Origin: Desulfobacteraceae bacterium
Lineage (GTDB): Bacteria; Desulfobacterota; Desulfobacteria; Desulfobacterales; Desulfosalsimonadaceae
Assembly: GCA_024636355.1 (NCBI GenBank)
Contig: JAGXHH010000089.1
Coordinates: 1-14,237, forward strand
Direction of reading: 5' to 3'
DNA: 14,237 bases
The notes under the pieces were generated by a model. It was not told the origin of the DNA. It saw only the letters and a program-made list of their open reading frames with translations, and did not search any database. The position numbers were made by a program, and so were the translations under genes. The first letter of the stretch is position 1; every line of letters begins with the position of its first letter. Positions 1-6,446 of the stretch are shown piece by piece.

Positions 1-431
1 TGCAGAAAGGAACTTGTGTCTTGGTATCGGTATCGCTATCGAAATCGCTATCGGTATCGAAAACTTTTCGATTTCGATACCGATAGCGATAGCGATTTCG
101 AATTAACTTCATAGGAAGCTATTTACCCCGGATTCGGTGTTTTTGAAGAAAGGATCTTTTTCACAAAGATGCACACCCCCCTGCCGAAGCGGTGTTGAAG
201 CGTCAAAAAAGTGCCAAACCCTTCTCGAGGGGGGAATAAAACGCATATCCGCAATTCGAAAGAGGTTTTTTAAGGGGGGTGTTAACTCCGTTGGATAAAC
301 CAGTTCATTGGAAGCTATTTACTCAGCAGGCGGTGTTTTTGAAGAAAGGAACTTAAAAACAAAAGCCGTGCACGTGCACGAGCACATGTACGTTCACGTG
401 CACGAAAACCGAAACCATCAAAATTGCAGGA
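1..431. repeat. Gene-free left region: hairpin cassette array 1
   Basis: No gene is supported here. Two hairpin cassettes sit between copies of a shared flank. Cassette 1 (about 15-106) is built from TCGNNA hexamers; arms 45-62 and 72-89 pair perfectly over 18 bp around the 9-nt loop ACTTTTCGA. Cassette 2 (about 354-425) is built from the CACGTG word; arms 367-376 and 395-404 are perfect 10-bp complements. The flank copies (about 107-160 and 303-353) carry GGAAGCTATTTAC and end in GAAGAAAGGAACTT or a variant. Between the cassettes, ACACCCCCC at 173-181 and GGGGGGTGT at 274-282 bracket about 110 bp that interrupts the flank. The array ends only a few bases from the stop codon of the TetR gene. 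The short reading frames here follow hairpin words and are not genes. Confidence 0.8.
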
Positions 432-1037
432 TTATTCCGGATTGGCGGCGAAAAGATCGGCAATCAGGCCGGCAAGGCGGGTGGTATGTTTCCGGATATC
501 GTCCGGGGTCCGGCCGGGGTATCCGGCATAACTGATCATCAATCCGTTCAAGGCGGAAAACAGGGCATGGGCTTTTAACCGGGTGTCGCTTTCGATGTTT
601 TCAGCATGGATTCCGGCTTCGATTCGGTCCATCAGGGCCCGCATCATCAGGTCGAGCCGTTCAGCGGCCGCTGACGACAGGGTGCCGCCCAGCATGAAAT
701 GGCCCATCATCTGGTAGAAGGTCATGTTGTCGTTTAAAAAGGTGATGTAATGGATGCAGAGGGATTTCAGGGCGGGCGTTTCCATGCCGGCCTGCCGGTC
801 GAGCTGCCGGACGATCGATTCGGCATTTTTCAGGAAGATATCGAGGAACAGTTCGTCCAGGTTCGCATAATAGTTATAAAGGGTGCCGATGCTGATGCCG
901 GCGGATTTTGCGATCTGCCGCACTGTTACGCTCCTGAAATCTTTTTTCGCAAAAAGGGACCGGGCGGCGTCCAGGATAAGGTCGCGACGGTTTTGCCGTT
1001 CCTGTAGTTTTAGGGCATCGAGTGCTTTGCCGGCCAA
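432..1037 (-). CDS. TetR/AcrR family transcriptional regulator
   Basis: A 201-residue one-domain repressor of the usual TetR length. Residues about 18-65 form the helix-turn-helix DNA-binding domain, with the family pattern ILDAARSLFA, then VTVRQIAKSAGISIGTLYNYY and DELF. The helical remainder would bind a ligand and dimerise. The only usable start is TTG at 1037, preceded by AAGGA about 7 nt upstream. The gene lies 251 bp downstream of an acyl-CoA dehydrogenase on the same strand. TetR proteins beside acyl-CoA dehydrogenases usually sense acyl-CoAs and repress the neighbour; two candidate operator boxes in the dehydrogenase promoter fit this, but the ligand and target are inferred. Its own upstream DNA is occupied by a CCAGGAG inverted repeat and shows no copy of those boxes. 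No obvious terminator is seen; a hairpin cassette follows the stop. Confidence 0.93.
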   Translation of the reverse strand: MAGKALDALKLQERQNRRDLILDAARSLFAKKDFRSVTVRQIAKSAGISIGTLYNYYANLDELFLDIFLKNAESIVRQLDRQAGMETPALKSLCIHYITFLNDNMTFYQMMGHFMLGGTLSSAAAERLDLMMRALMDRIEAGIHAENIESDTRLKAHALFSALNGLMISYAGYPGRTPDDIRKHTTRLAGLIADLFAANPE

Positions 1038-1064
1038 GTTTATTCCTTTTTTTTAAAAAAAAAG

Positions 1065-1278
1065 AGTCAGAATCCAGGAGTCAGAATCCAGGAGCCAGAA
1101 GGAGGTATTCGCCTTCGGCTCAGCCAAATTGTATGTGTGGAGCGAAGCGACATCCGAAGATGACATCAACTTGCTTTTCGACTCTTCCTGACAGCGGATT
1201 TAATCAATTAAGCGTTTTCCCGAGAACCAGATTATGGTTTTTAGCTCTTGGCTTCTGGCTCCTGGCTTCTGGCTCCTG
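1065..1278. repeat. Inverted CCAGGAG/CCAGAA word repeat between tetR and acyl-CoA dehydrogenase gene
   Basis: The left arm (1065-1100) repeats GTCAGAATCCAGGA-type units; the right arm (1245-1278) is the complementary TGGCTTCTGGCTCC type. They bracket about 145 bp of unique-looking sequence. The stretch starting at 1096, CAGAAGGAGGTATTCGCC, continues through about 1122 and recurs nearly unchanged at 11082, next to the same CCAGAATC words. The element occupies most of the tetR upstream region, so any tetR promoter lies inside it or is read through from the dehydrogenase gene. Confidence 0.85.
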
Positions 1279-1288
1279 ATTTATTTAT

Positions 1289-2566
1289 TTACAAGCTGCC
1301 TTCACCGCCGAAAACCAGTGCCATGTCGTCATCGGTAAAGCAGCGCTCCGAGTCGTCCGGGTTCATCGCGTCGGCTTCCATCTTCCTCCGGTCATAGGCG
1401 TCGTTGAGCACTTCATTATAATATTCATGTTGGATCATCAAGTTCATAATCTCCGTCGTCCCGGTCCAGATCATGCCGAGCCGGATGTCGCGCAGCGCCC
1501 GTTCGATCGGATAGACTTCCGTGTAGCCGATGCCGCCCATGATCTGCATGGCGTTGTTGACCACATCCCAGGCCGCTTCGGTGGTAAACCGCTTGGCCTC
1601 GCTGACCAGTCGGCGGACATTCGTATAGTTTTCATCCACGGCCCGGGCGGCCATATAGGATAGGGCCCGGGCGGCATCCAGCTTGGTGATCGATTCCGCC
1701 ACTGAAAAGCTGATCGCCTGGTATTTGCGGATTTCTTTTCCGAAGGTCCGGCGGCGGTTGGAATACCGGACCGCCAGGTCCAGGGCTCCCCAGACACCCA
1801 GGCACCCGGCCGCAGACGTCAGGCGTTCCGGGATCATCATCTGGTGAAAACAAAGGGCGCCGCCGTGGAGTTCCCCTATGATGTTTTCCTTGGGCACTTT
1901 TACGTCCCGAAACACAAGGCGGCCGGTTCCGCCCCCACGGCAGCCGAGAAGACCGTACAGGTATTCGGTTTCCACGCCCGGTCCCCGTTCGACGATGAGT
2001 AAGCTCAACCGGTTGTACTTGTGGGCGTTCGGGTCAAAATTGGTGCGGCAGTAAACCAGGAAAAAATCGGCGCCTTCGGCACCCACCACAAACCGTTTCA
2101 TGCCGTTTAACAGCAGGTGGTCGCCTTTGTCTTCGGCCTTGGTCATGGCGCCGAAAAAATCCGATCCTCCCCGGGGTTCGGTCAACGCCTCGGCGGCGAC
2201 GAGTTTGCCTTCGAGATACGGTTTCAGGTATTTCTGCTTCTGCTCTTCGGTGCCGAACACGTTTAAGGCCTCGCCAACGATCGACGGCATGACAAAGGCG
2301 CATCCCAGGGCCATGCCCAGGCAACCGATTTCTTCCGTCGCGGCGACTTCAGCGACCCAGCTCATTCCCCGGCCGCCGTATTCCTTCGGAAACCGGACCC
2401 CGAACAGGTTCCGGGCGGCGAGTTTTTCCACGAATTCTCGGCGGGGGTCGGTGATTTCATTCTTATCCATTTTTCGAAGAAAATCGCTGGTGATTTCTTC
2501 CCGAACGAATTGCCGGACTTCTTTCTTGAGCGCCTGTTCTTCCGGTGTAAGCAGGAAATCGTACAT
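1289..2566 (-). CDS. Acyl-CoA dehydrogenase
   Basis: An FAD-dependent acyl-CoA dehydrogenase that forms a trans-2-enoyl-CoA and passes electrons to ETF. The N-terminal helical domain covers about residues 1-115, the beta domain about 120-230 (ALTEPRGGSDFFG, the flavin-binding loop), and the C-terminal helical domain the rest (RRTFGKEIRKYQAISF, MQIMGGIGYTEVYPIER). GGAGG at 2572-2576 lies 5 nt before the ATG at 2566, so that start (425 aa) is preferred over an ATG four codons earlier that overlaps the Shine-Dalgarno. The usual catalytic Glu of the YEGT motif is replaced by Thr (WTGTTEI, T368), but Glu247 in IPERLTSAAGCLG sits at the alternative helix position used by isovaleryl-CoA and long-chain dehydrogenases. 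The enzyme is therefore probably active with that geometry. Its substrate cannot be read from sequence. A TTGACA promoter with two operator-like boxes lies upstream. Confidence 0.95.
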   Translation of the reverse strand: MYDFLLTPEEQALKKEVRQFVREEITSDFLRKMDKNEITDPRREFVEKLAARNLFGVRFPKEYGGRGMSWVAEVAATEEIGCLGMALGCAFVMPSIVGEALNVFGTEEQKQKYLKPYLEGKLVAAEALTEPRGGSDFFGAMTKAEDKGDHLLLNGMKRFVVGAEGADFFLVYCRTNFDPNAHKYNRLSLLIVERGPGVETEYLYGLLGCRGGGTGRLVFRDVKVPKENIIGELHGGALCFHQMMIPERLTSAAGCLGVWGALDLAVRYSNRRRTFGKEIRKYQAISFSVAESITKLDAARALSYMAARAVDENYTNVRRLVSEAKRFTTEAAWDVVNNAMQIMGGIGYTEVYPIERALRDIRLGMIWTGTTEIMNLMIQHEYYNEVLNDAYDRRKMEADAMNPDDSERCFTDDDMALVFGGEGSL

Positions 2567-2603
2567 GGGAGCCTCCATTTGTGATCAGGTTGACGGGAAA
2601 AAT

Positions 2604-2645
2604 ATGAACATAGCTCAAGTTATTGAACATCGCTCAAATTGTCAA
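2604..2645 (-). promoter_or_regulatory. Promoter of the acyl-CoA dehydrogenase gene with two candidate TetR operators
   Basis: On the minus strand a consensus -35 TTGACA (2640-2645) is followed after exactly 17 bp by TAACTT (2617-2622), a weak -10. The spacer contains the near-palindrome TTGAACATCGCTCAA (plus-strand 2623-2637). A direct copy, ATGAACATAGCTCAA (2604-2618), overlaps the -10 and the likely start site, at a 19-bp step. Such placement is typical of repression by blocking RNA polymerase. The nearby TetR gene is the natural candidate regulator, by inference. Confidence 0.6.
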
Positions 2646-2698
2646 CCGGATTTGCCATTGTGCAATAATTGGTATTTCCGATAACCAGATTAAATAAT

Positions 2699-2794
2699 TT
2701 GGTTATCCGGAAAACTCCAGTTAATGATTTCTCTCGCAGAGCCGCTGAGGACGCGGAGAGTTCCTCTGCGCTCCCAGCGCCCTCTGCGAGAGGA
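2699..2794. repeat. CTCTGCG palindromic repeat, copy A
   Basis: This 96-bp repeat begins GGTTATCCGGAAAACTCCAG and contains a hairpin whose ends CTCTCGCAGAG (2731-2741) and CTCTGCGAGAG (2782-2792) are perfect complements. A near-identical copy lies in the opposite orientation at 11379-11473. Its reading frame gives a serine/alanine/leucine-rich peptide that is not a gene. The rest of the gene-free stretch 2646-3008 holds only this repeat, the AATTGTGAATAG repeat that follows, and the leader of the TauE gene. Confidence 0.85.
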
Positions 2795-2806
2795 TATGCC
2801 ATCAAA

Positions 2807-2895
2807 ATTAGCTATTCACAATTCGCTATTGATTCGGAAGATTAAATCACAGGCAAATTGTGAATAGTGAATTGCCAATTGCGAATTGATAATTA
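2807..2895. repeat. CTATTCACAATT inverted repeat
   Basis: CTATTCACAATT at 2812-2823 has a perfect inverted copy at 2856-2867, and further AATTG/GAATTG words extend both arms (right arm to about 2894). The sequence is AT-rich and has no coding support. Confidence 0.75.
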
Positions 2896-3008
2896 CTGAA
2901 GCGAAGCCATAACCAGAAAAAATAATATAGTTGATTTTGCGAGTATGTGTCGCCAATATGGCAGGTGTCCTGATGATCCGGTAACCTGGAGAATAGAGGA
3001 GTTCACCC

Positions 3009-3839
3009 ATTTTTTTACTGATCGCTATTCTAATTCCGCTTTCCCTGTTCATCGGCATTGGGGCGAGTGCCATCGGGTTTACCGCCTGGCCCCTGATCGT
3101 GCCGGTACTGTTCGTTTTGTTCGGGTTCGAGCTGTATACGGCCATCCTGTTGAGCCTGTTAATCGATTGCGGCAACGCCCTGGTCATGACTGCCATCGGG
3201 ATCGGCAAACGGGAGATCGATATCCGTCGCGGGCTGAGCCTGACCGCATTTGCGGTCTTCTGGATTTTGTTCGGCATTTACCTGGGGCGCAGTTTTCTTC
3301 CCCAGAATATGGATCTGTTTCGAGGGTCCGCCGGATTTGTGACCCTGCTGATCGGGATCGGCTTTTTCTGTCGGGGAATCCGAATCCGGAACGGCAACGG
3401 GAAAGAGTCGATACGTCCATCCGGAAGTGTGATTCGGCCCTACCTTATTTATGCCGGGGTTGCGATCATGGCCTTCCAGGTCGGGCTGATCGGAATCGGC
3501 GGGGGGATGGGGTATGCGATTTTTCTCATGCTCTGCCTGTCGTATCCGACCCTGAAAGCCACCGGCACCGCCATGTTCATGACGTTCTTCTCCACGCTGG
3601 TCGCAGTCATCGGGATTTCATTCCTGATCGGCCCGGCGAAACTGTTGACCCCGGCGTTCATCATGCTCGTTCCCCTCGTCTTGGTCCTGTCGATGGCCGG
3701 CACCGGATTCGGCGCCTCGATTACACACCGGTTGCCGGAACACAAGGTGAATTTTCTCATCGGCGGCGTGGTCGTCGCCGCCGGCCTGCTCGCAGCCCTG
3801 CAAAAGTATTATATGTTTCAGTTTCCCGCCGTTCATTGA
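3009..3839 (+). CDS. TauE/SafE family membrane permease (probable anion exporter)
   Basis: A polytopic inner-membrane protein of the sulfite exporter TauE/SafE family, which moves sulfite, sulfonates or other organic anions. It has about eight hydrophobic segments and the family's glycine-rich repeat: a weak first half (IGIGASAIGF) and a canonical second half, GLIGIGGGMGYA at about residues 160-171. The first ATG/GTG-type codon is GTG at 3099, but the frame upstream of it reads as a well-formed first membrane helix (IFLLIAILIPLSLFIGIG). The frame opens after a TAG at 2994, and AGGAG at 2997-3001 lies 7 nt before an ATT at 3009. I therefore place the start at that ATT (276 aa). An ATG that has mutated or been misread beside the T run is equally possible. 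No ATG, GTG or TTG exists between 2997 and 3099. The substrate is unknown; sulfite export would suit a sulfate reducer. Confidence 0.85.
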   Translation: MFLLIAILIPLSLFIGIGASAIGFTAWPLIVPVLFVLFGFELYTAILLSLLIDCGNALVMTAIGIGKREIDIRRGLSLTAFAVFWILFGIYLGRSFLPQNMDLFRGSAGFVTLLIGIGFFCRGIRIRNGNGKESIRPSGSVIRPYLIYAGVAIMAFQVGLIGIGGGMGYAIFLMLCLSYPTLKATGTAMFMTFFSTLVAVIGISFLIGPAKLLTPAFIMLVPLVLVLSMAGTGFGASITHRLPEHKVNFLIGGVVVAAGLLAALQKYYMFQFPAVH

Positions 3840-3861
3840 TGTTGGGAGATTATCCGGTTCT

Positions 3862-3881
3862 CCGTCCCGCTTGCGGGACGG
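3862..3881 (+). terminator. Hairpin after the TauE-like gene
   Basis: CCGTCCCGC and GCGGGACGG form a perfect 9-bp stem around TT, 22 nt after the permease stop. There is no T tract behind it, so its role as a terminator is uncertain. Confidence 0.35.
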
Positions 3882-3903
3882 TGCTCGTAATTGTAATCGA
3901 CAA

Positions 3904-3916
3904 GTAACTATTCAGC
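3904..3916. repeat. Solo copy of GTAACTATTCAGC
   Basis: This 13-mer is identical to the terminal inverted repeat of the element at 8676-8810. No opposing copy is visible nearby, so it may be a solo end or relic. Confidence 0.6.
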
Positions 3917-3946
3917 GAATATCTTCAGATTTGAACAGTTTTCGTT

Positions 3947-4060
3947 CTTGCTCTTGCTCATAATCTTAATCTTGCTCTTAATCTGCTCTTGTCCTTAATC
4001 CTGCTCAATTAGGAGATTGGGGATTAAGAGTAAGAGTAAGATCAAGAGTAAGATCAAGAA
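3947..4060. repeat. CTTGCTCTTAAT inverted word repeat
   Basis: The left arm (about 3947-4006) repeats CTTGCTCTTAATC-type words and the right arm (4019-4060) repeats GTAAGATCAAGA-type words that pair with it. The element ends about 17 nt before the Shine-Dalgarno of the gene at 4090 and would form a large stem if transcribed. The same word recurs at 9981-10013. Confidence 0.8.
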
Positions 4061-4089
4061 AAAGCGATTCAATCTGAAAAGGAGGCGTA

Positions 4090-4305
4090 ATGAACGACAA
4101 AGACATACTGATGCAAACCCTCGAACAGGCTATCGGCGAAGAAGGATGCGGCGTTTCCTGTGAGGATGCCAATATTTTTAAGGACGAGGACGGGTGGAAG
4201 CTTTTCCTGGAGGGATTTATGGAACCCTGGAATCTGGGCCAGACCGTGGAGGAAGCCCGCGAACGGATTAAAGAATATGCGTCCATGGGTTTCGGTTTGA
4301 CCTGA
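4090..4305 (+). CDS. Small acidic protein of unknown function
   Basis: A 71-residue protein that I do not recognise. AAAAGGAGG ending 4 nt before the ATG is an excellent ribosome-binding site, and the frame is clean, supporting a real gene. It is acidic and soluble, with two cysteines (C20 and C24, in GCGVSCED), an aromatic middle (GWKLFLEGFMEPWNLG) and a predicted helix (QTVEEARERIKEYA). No signal peptide or membrane segment is seen. It is followed after about 155 bp by a small heat-shock gene on the same strand. Co-expression with it is possible, but no motif links the two. The region just upstream is a word-repeat hairpin, so its promoter is not evident. Confidence 0.75.
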   Translation: MNDKDILMQTLEQAIGEEGCGVSCEDANIFKDEDGWKLFLEGFMEPWNLGQTVEEARERIKEYASMGFGLT

Positions 4306-4373
4306 TTGGAGGCGAAGAAAGCCGCTGTTTCCCCTCTTGTCTTGAGAGATAGAATCCTTATTTTAAAGACAAA

Positions 4374-4388
4374 CGGTCAGAATGACCG
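4374..4388 (+). promoter_or_regulatory. Short hairpin in the leader of the heat-shock gene
   Basis: CGGTCA and TGACCG pair around GAA, 73 nt before the Hsp20 start. Small-heat-shock leaders are often temperature-responsive, but this stem does not cover the Shine-Dalgarno (about 4446-4452). A thermosensor role is only a possibility. Confidence 0.25.
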
Positions 4389-4460
4389 GAGATTGCAATC
4401 AAGATCATGTATTCGATAAGGAAATCGAACTCCTTTAGGATTCGAAAGGGGGTAATAGCG

Positions 4461-4889
4461 ATGATGGATGATCAGTGTAATATCTCCCGTACCGTTTCAT
4501 CGGGTTCGTCTGAATTGATGAACCTGTTCCTGAACGGATGGACCCGGCCACTTCATGATGTGAAGTGTCAATGGCGGCCTCCGGTCGACATTGCGGAGAC
4601 AGACGATCATTATGCCATAACCCTGGAAGCACCCGGAATTGATATGGCGTCTCTTGACGTCACATTCCGGGACGGGCTGCTCGATGTCAAGGGGGAAAAA
4701 CATAAGGAATCTGAAATTGGGGAGTGCTGTCACTGTTCGGAACGGTATGCCGGGGCTTTTGAACGGCGCTTCCGGATATCGGGAGCCGTCGATGCAGATA
4801 AGATCGATGCCTCTTATAAAGACGGCATACTAAGAGTCTTGATCCCCAAGGCTGAAGAAGTGGCACCCAGAAAAATCGAGGTGCGGTAG
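4461..4889 (+). CDS. Small heat-shock protein (Hsp20/alpha-crystallin family)
   Basis: An ATP-independent holdase chaperone that binds unfolding proteins in the cytoplasm. The alpha-crystallin domain spans about residues 40-130: PPVDIAETDDHYAITLEAPG, the DGLLDVKGEK strand, the ERRFRISG strand and the closing DGILRVLIPK motif. The short tail ends KIEVR. AAAGGGGGT lies 8 nt before the ATG at 4461, so the 142-residue form is preferred over an upstream ATG at 4407 that lacks a ribosome-binding site; 142 is a normal family length. Unusual is a cysteine cluster, C89-C90-x-C92 (GECCHCSERY), in the loop where relatives usually carry charged residues. It could give redox or metal sensitivity, which is inference. 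A strong terminator follows. Confidence 0.93.
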   Translation: MMDDQCNISRTVSSGSSELMNLFLNGWTRPLHDVKCQWRPPVDIAETDDHYAITLEAPGIDMASLDVTFRDGLLDVKGEKHKESEIGECCHCSERYAGAFERRFRISGAVDADKIDASYKDGILRVLIPKAEEVAPRKIEVR

Positions 4890-4941
4890 GTAATAATTGC
4901 AAATCGCACGTCACACGTTCGTGACGGGCTTGAAATACATC

Positions 4942-4982
4942 AACCGGGTATTTGGCGTCAGCCAGTGCCCGGTTTTTTTTTG
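4942..4982 (+). terminator. Rho-independent terminator of the Hsp20 gene
   Basis: AACCGGG (4942-4948) pairs with CCCGGTT (4968-4974), with an inner TGGC/GCCA pairing, and nine T residues complete the classic form. It lies about 55 nt past the stop. Confidence 0.88.
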
Positions 4983-5066
4983 TAAAAAGCAAAACTAACC
5001 ATAGAGAACACAAGCCATCTGAAGTGATACTGCGAATACAGGGATTATTGTAAGTGGTTTGATATA

Positions 5067-5152
5067 CATGAAGACCATGAAGAACATGAAGGTTTAAAAT
5101 TAAAAAATCCCTTCATGGATCTTCATGAGACCTTCCTTCATGTACTTCATGT
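5067..5152. repeat. CATGAAG inverted word repeat
   Basis: Arms of CATGAAGACCATGAAGAACA type (5067-5092) and the complementary CTTCATGNNCTTCATG type (5109-5152) flank an AT-rich loop. The element sits in the convergent space between the Hsp20 gene and the membrane-protein gene. Confidence 0.8.
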
Positions 5153-5164
5153 TGAAAAATCTTG

Positions 5165-6265
5165 TTACTTCACCAGGATTTTATGGGTGGGTCTGCTGAA
5201 CAACATGAAGAACAGAAATGCCGAGTAGCAGATCACCGTGAGTGCCGCGAGCGGGGGGTAGTAACAGCCAAGCGTCGCCATTACCATGACCGTCACCCAA
5301 TGGAGTAGGATCAGGCTCGTGGAATGCAGCCGGATGGGAAAATCATCATGTCGGCAGATAATGGCCAGCCCGCAGAGATTCCAGCCGTACAGTGATGCAA
5401 ACGCATGGAGCTGCATGAGCCAGGTGAGTTCGGTAGCGTTATAGTCTGCTGAAAATTCGAGCATGATATACAAGATGCCGGTAATCGCCGTCATCATCAA
5501 AAATACCATGCCGGAGATCAGGAATTTCTTCTGCTGCAATTCCCTGCCCAGGTTGGCGAACATGTGGAAAATGATAAGAACGGTAAAGAATAAGACCAGT
5601 GTGACCATCACCTGCGGGAAATACAATCCGGCCAGGATAAAGATAAAAAAGGTGATTACTCCGAGGTTGATCGACCAGAAGGCCAGGTTCTTTAACATGC
5701 GGATATGGCGCCCGTTTTCGTCCATAATGGCGAAAATCAATGACATGGTGATCAACGACAGGGGAAAGGAATAGCCCAGGAAAAAAATATTGAGGTTCAG
5801 TTTGGATATGGAAATGACCTGGAGGTATTCGTTGTTTACGATAACCAGTGCGGCAATGACCAGGCCGATCGAAAGGCAGAGCAGGGCTGCATGATGAAAT
5901 TTTGCCGATACCGGCGCATCGGATTTGAAAAAATCCCATGGGAAAAAAGAAAACCGGCGGATTCGCACGGTTTCGACAATCGCAACAAGCAGGGGGCTGA
6001 TCAGCAGCACCGGAATGTAGACGTTGAAAAACGCGGATACGGCATACGCCAGTGTCAGTGCCAGGAAGAAACGGACCTTCAGGGAGGGATGCCGGTGCGG
6101 CTCGCTGAAATAAAGCAGAATTGTCCCCCCGCTGCAAAGGTTGAACAAAAAAATATGCAGCCGGGCATAATCATACCCCCCGATCGGGTAATAGAGATTG
6201 AAGTAACCGAAGGAGAGGGCAAGTGTCATCATCAGAAGGATCAGGGATTTGAATCGAGTGCTCAT
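5165..6265 (-). CDS. Polytopic membrane protein of unknown function
   Basis: A 366-residue protein with about twelve hydrophobic helices, joined by short charged loops such as DENGRHIRMLKN and ANLGRELQQKK. I cannot assign a family with confidence. The segment QLHAFASLYGWNLCGL, in helix 10, and scattered histidines recall the histidine-bearing helices of haem-copper-oxidase-like or NnrS-like membrane proteins, but the canonical ligand pattern is not complete. It is better described as an integral membrane protein of unknown function. No signal peptidase site or soluble domain is visible. The ATG at 6265 has only a weak GGAA about 9 nt upstream. It is transcribed alone; a MITE-like hairpin element separates it from the upstream operon, and the gene is convergent with Hsp20. 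Length and hydropathy leave little doubt that it is a real gene. Confidence 0.82.
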   Translation of the reverse strand: MSTRFKSLILLMMTLALSFGYFNLYYPIGGYDYARLHIFLFNLCSGGTILLYFSEPHRHPSLKVRFFLALTLAYAVSAFFNVYIPVLLISPLLVAIVETVRIRRFSFFPWDFFKSDAPVSAKFHHAALLCLSIGLVIAALVIVNNEYLQVISISKLNLNIFFLGYSFPLSLITMSLIFAIMDENGRHIRMLKNLAFWSINLGVITFFIFILAGLYFPQVMVTLVLFFTVLIIFHMFANLGRELQQKKFLISGMVFLMMTAITGILYIMLEFSADYNATELTWLMQLHAFASLYGWNLCGLAIICRHDDFPIRLHSTSLILLHWVTVMVMATLGCYYPPLAALTVICYSAFLFFMLFSRPTHKILVK

Positions 6266-6295
6266 AGACGGGTTCCAGTAAAGAGGTTCAGGGGT

Positions 6296-6422
6296 GATGG
6301 CGAAGTTAAAAAGCCCATCTACTGCGTTCTACTGATTTTACATCCGCTTAACATACTACATGTATCGTTTCACGGATGAAAAATCAGTACGCCTTGTATA
6401 TGGACTTTTTAACTTCGCCATC
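6296..6422. mobile_element. MITE-like 127-bp element with terminal inverted repeats
   Basis: GATGGCGAAGTTAAAAAG at 6296 is matched by CTTTTTAACTTCGCCATC ending at 6422, a perfect 18-bp terminal inverted repeat. Inside, CTGATTTTACATCCG-type and CGGATGAAAAATCAG-type arms also pair, so almost the whole element folds into one long hairpin. It encodes no protein and lies between two minus-strand genes. A non-autonomous transposable element is inferred; no direct target duplication is clear. Confidence 0.6.
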
Positions 6423-6446
6423 TCATACCAGTTACGGGACTTACGA

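Noticed and set aside
2100..2684. 194-codon plus-strand frame opposite the acyl-CoA dehydrogenase
   Set aside because: Antisense shadow of a conserved enzyme, Ser/Arg-rich, with no ribosome-binding site.
2620..2805. Small protein translated from the CTCTGCG repeat
   Set aside because: It translates a dispersed palindromic repeat that also occurs at 11379-11473; there is no independent coding evidence.
2945..3907. 320-codon plus-strand frame overlapping the TauE-like gene
   Set aside because: Its product is rich in Arg, His and Pro with no domain, and it is out of frame with a convincing membrane protein; it is a shadow of that gene.
4340..4372. Sigma-32-type promoter before Hsp20 (CTTGAGA ... 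CCTTATTT)
   Set aside because: The spacing is only about 8 bp, too short for a sigma-32 promoter, and the -10 match is poor.
5439..6137. 232-codon minus-strand frame inside the 12-helix membrane protein gene
   Set aside because: Composition is biased and domain-free; it is a shadow frame of the hydrophobic protein.
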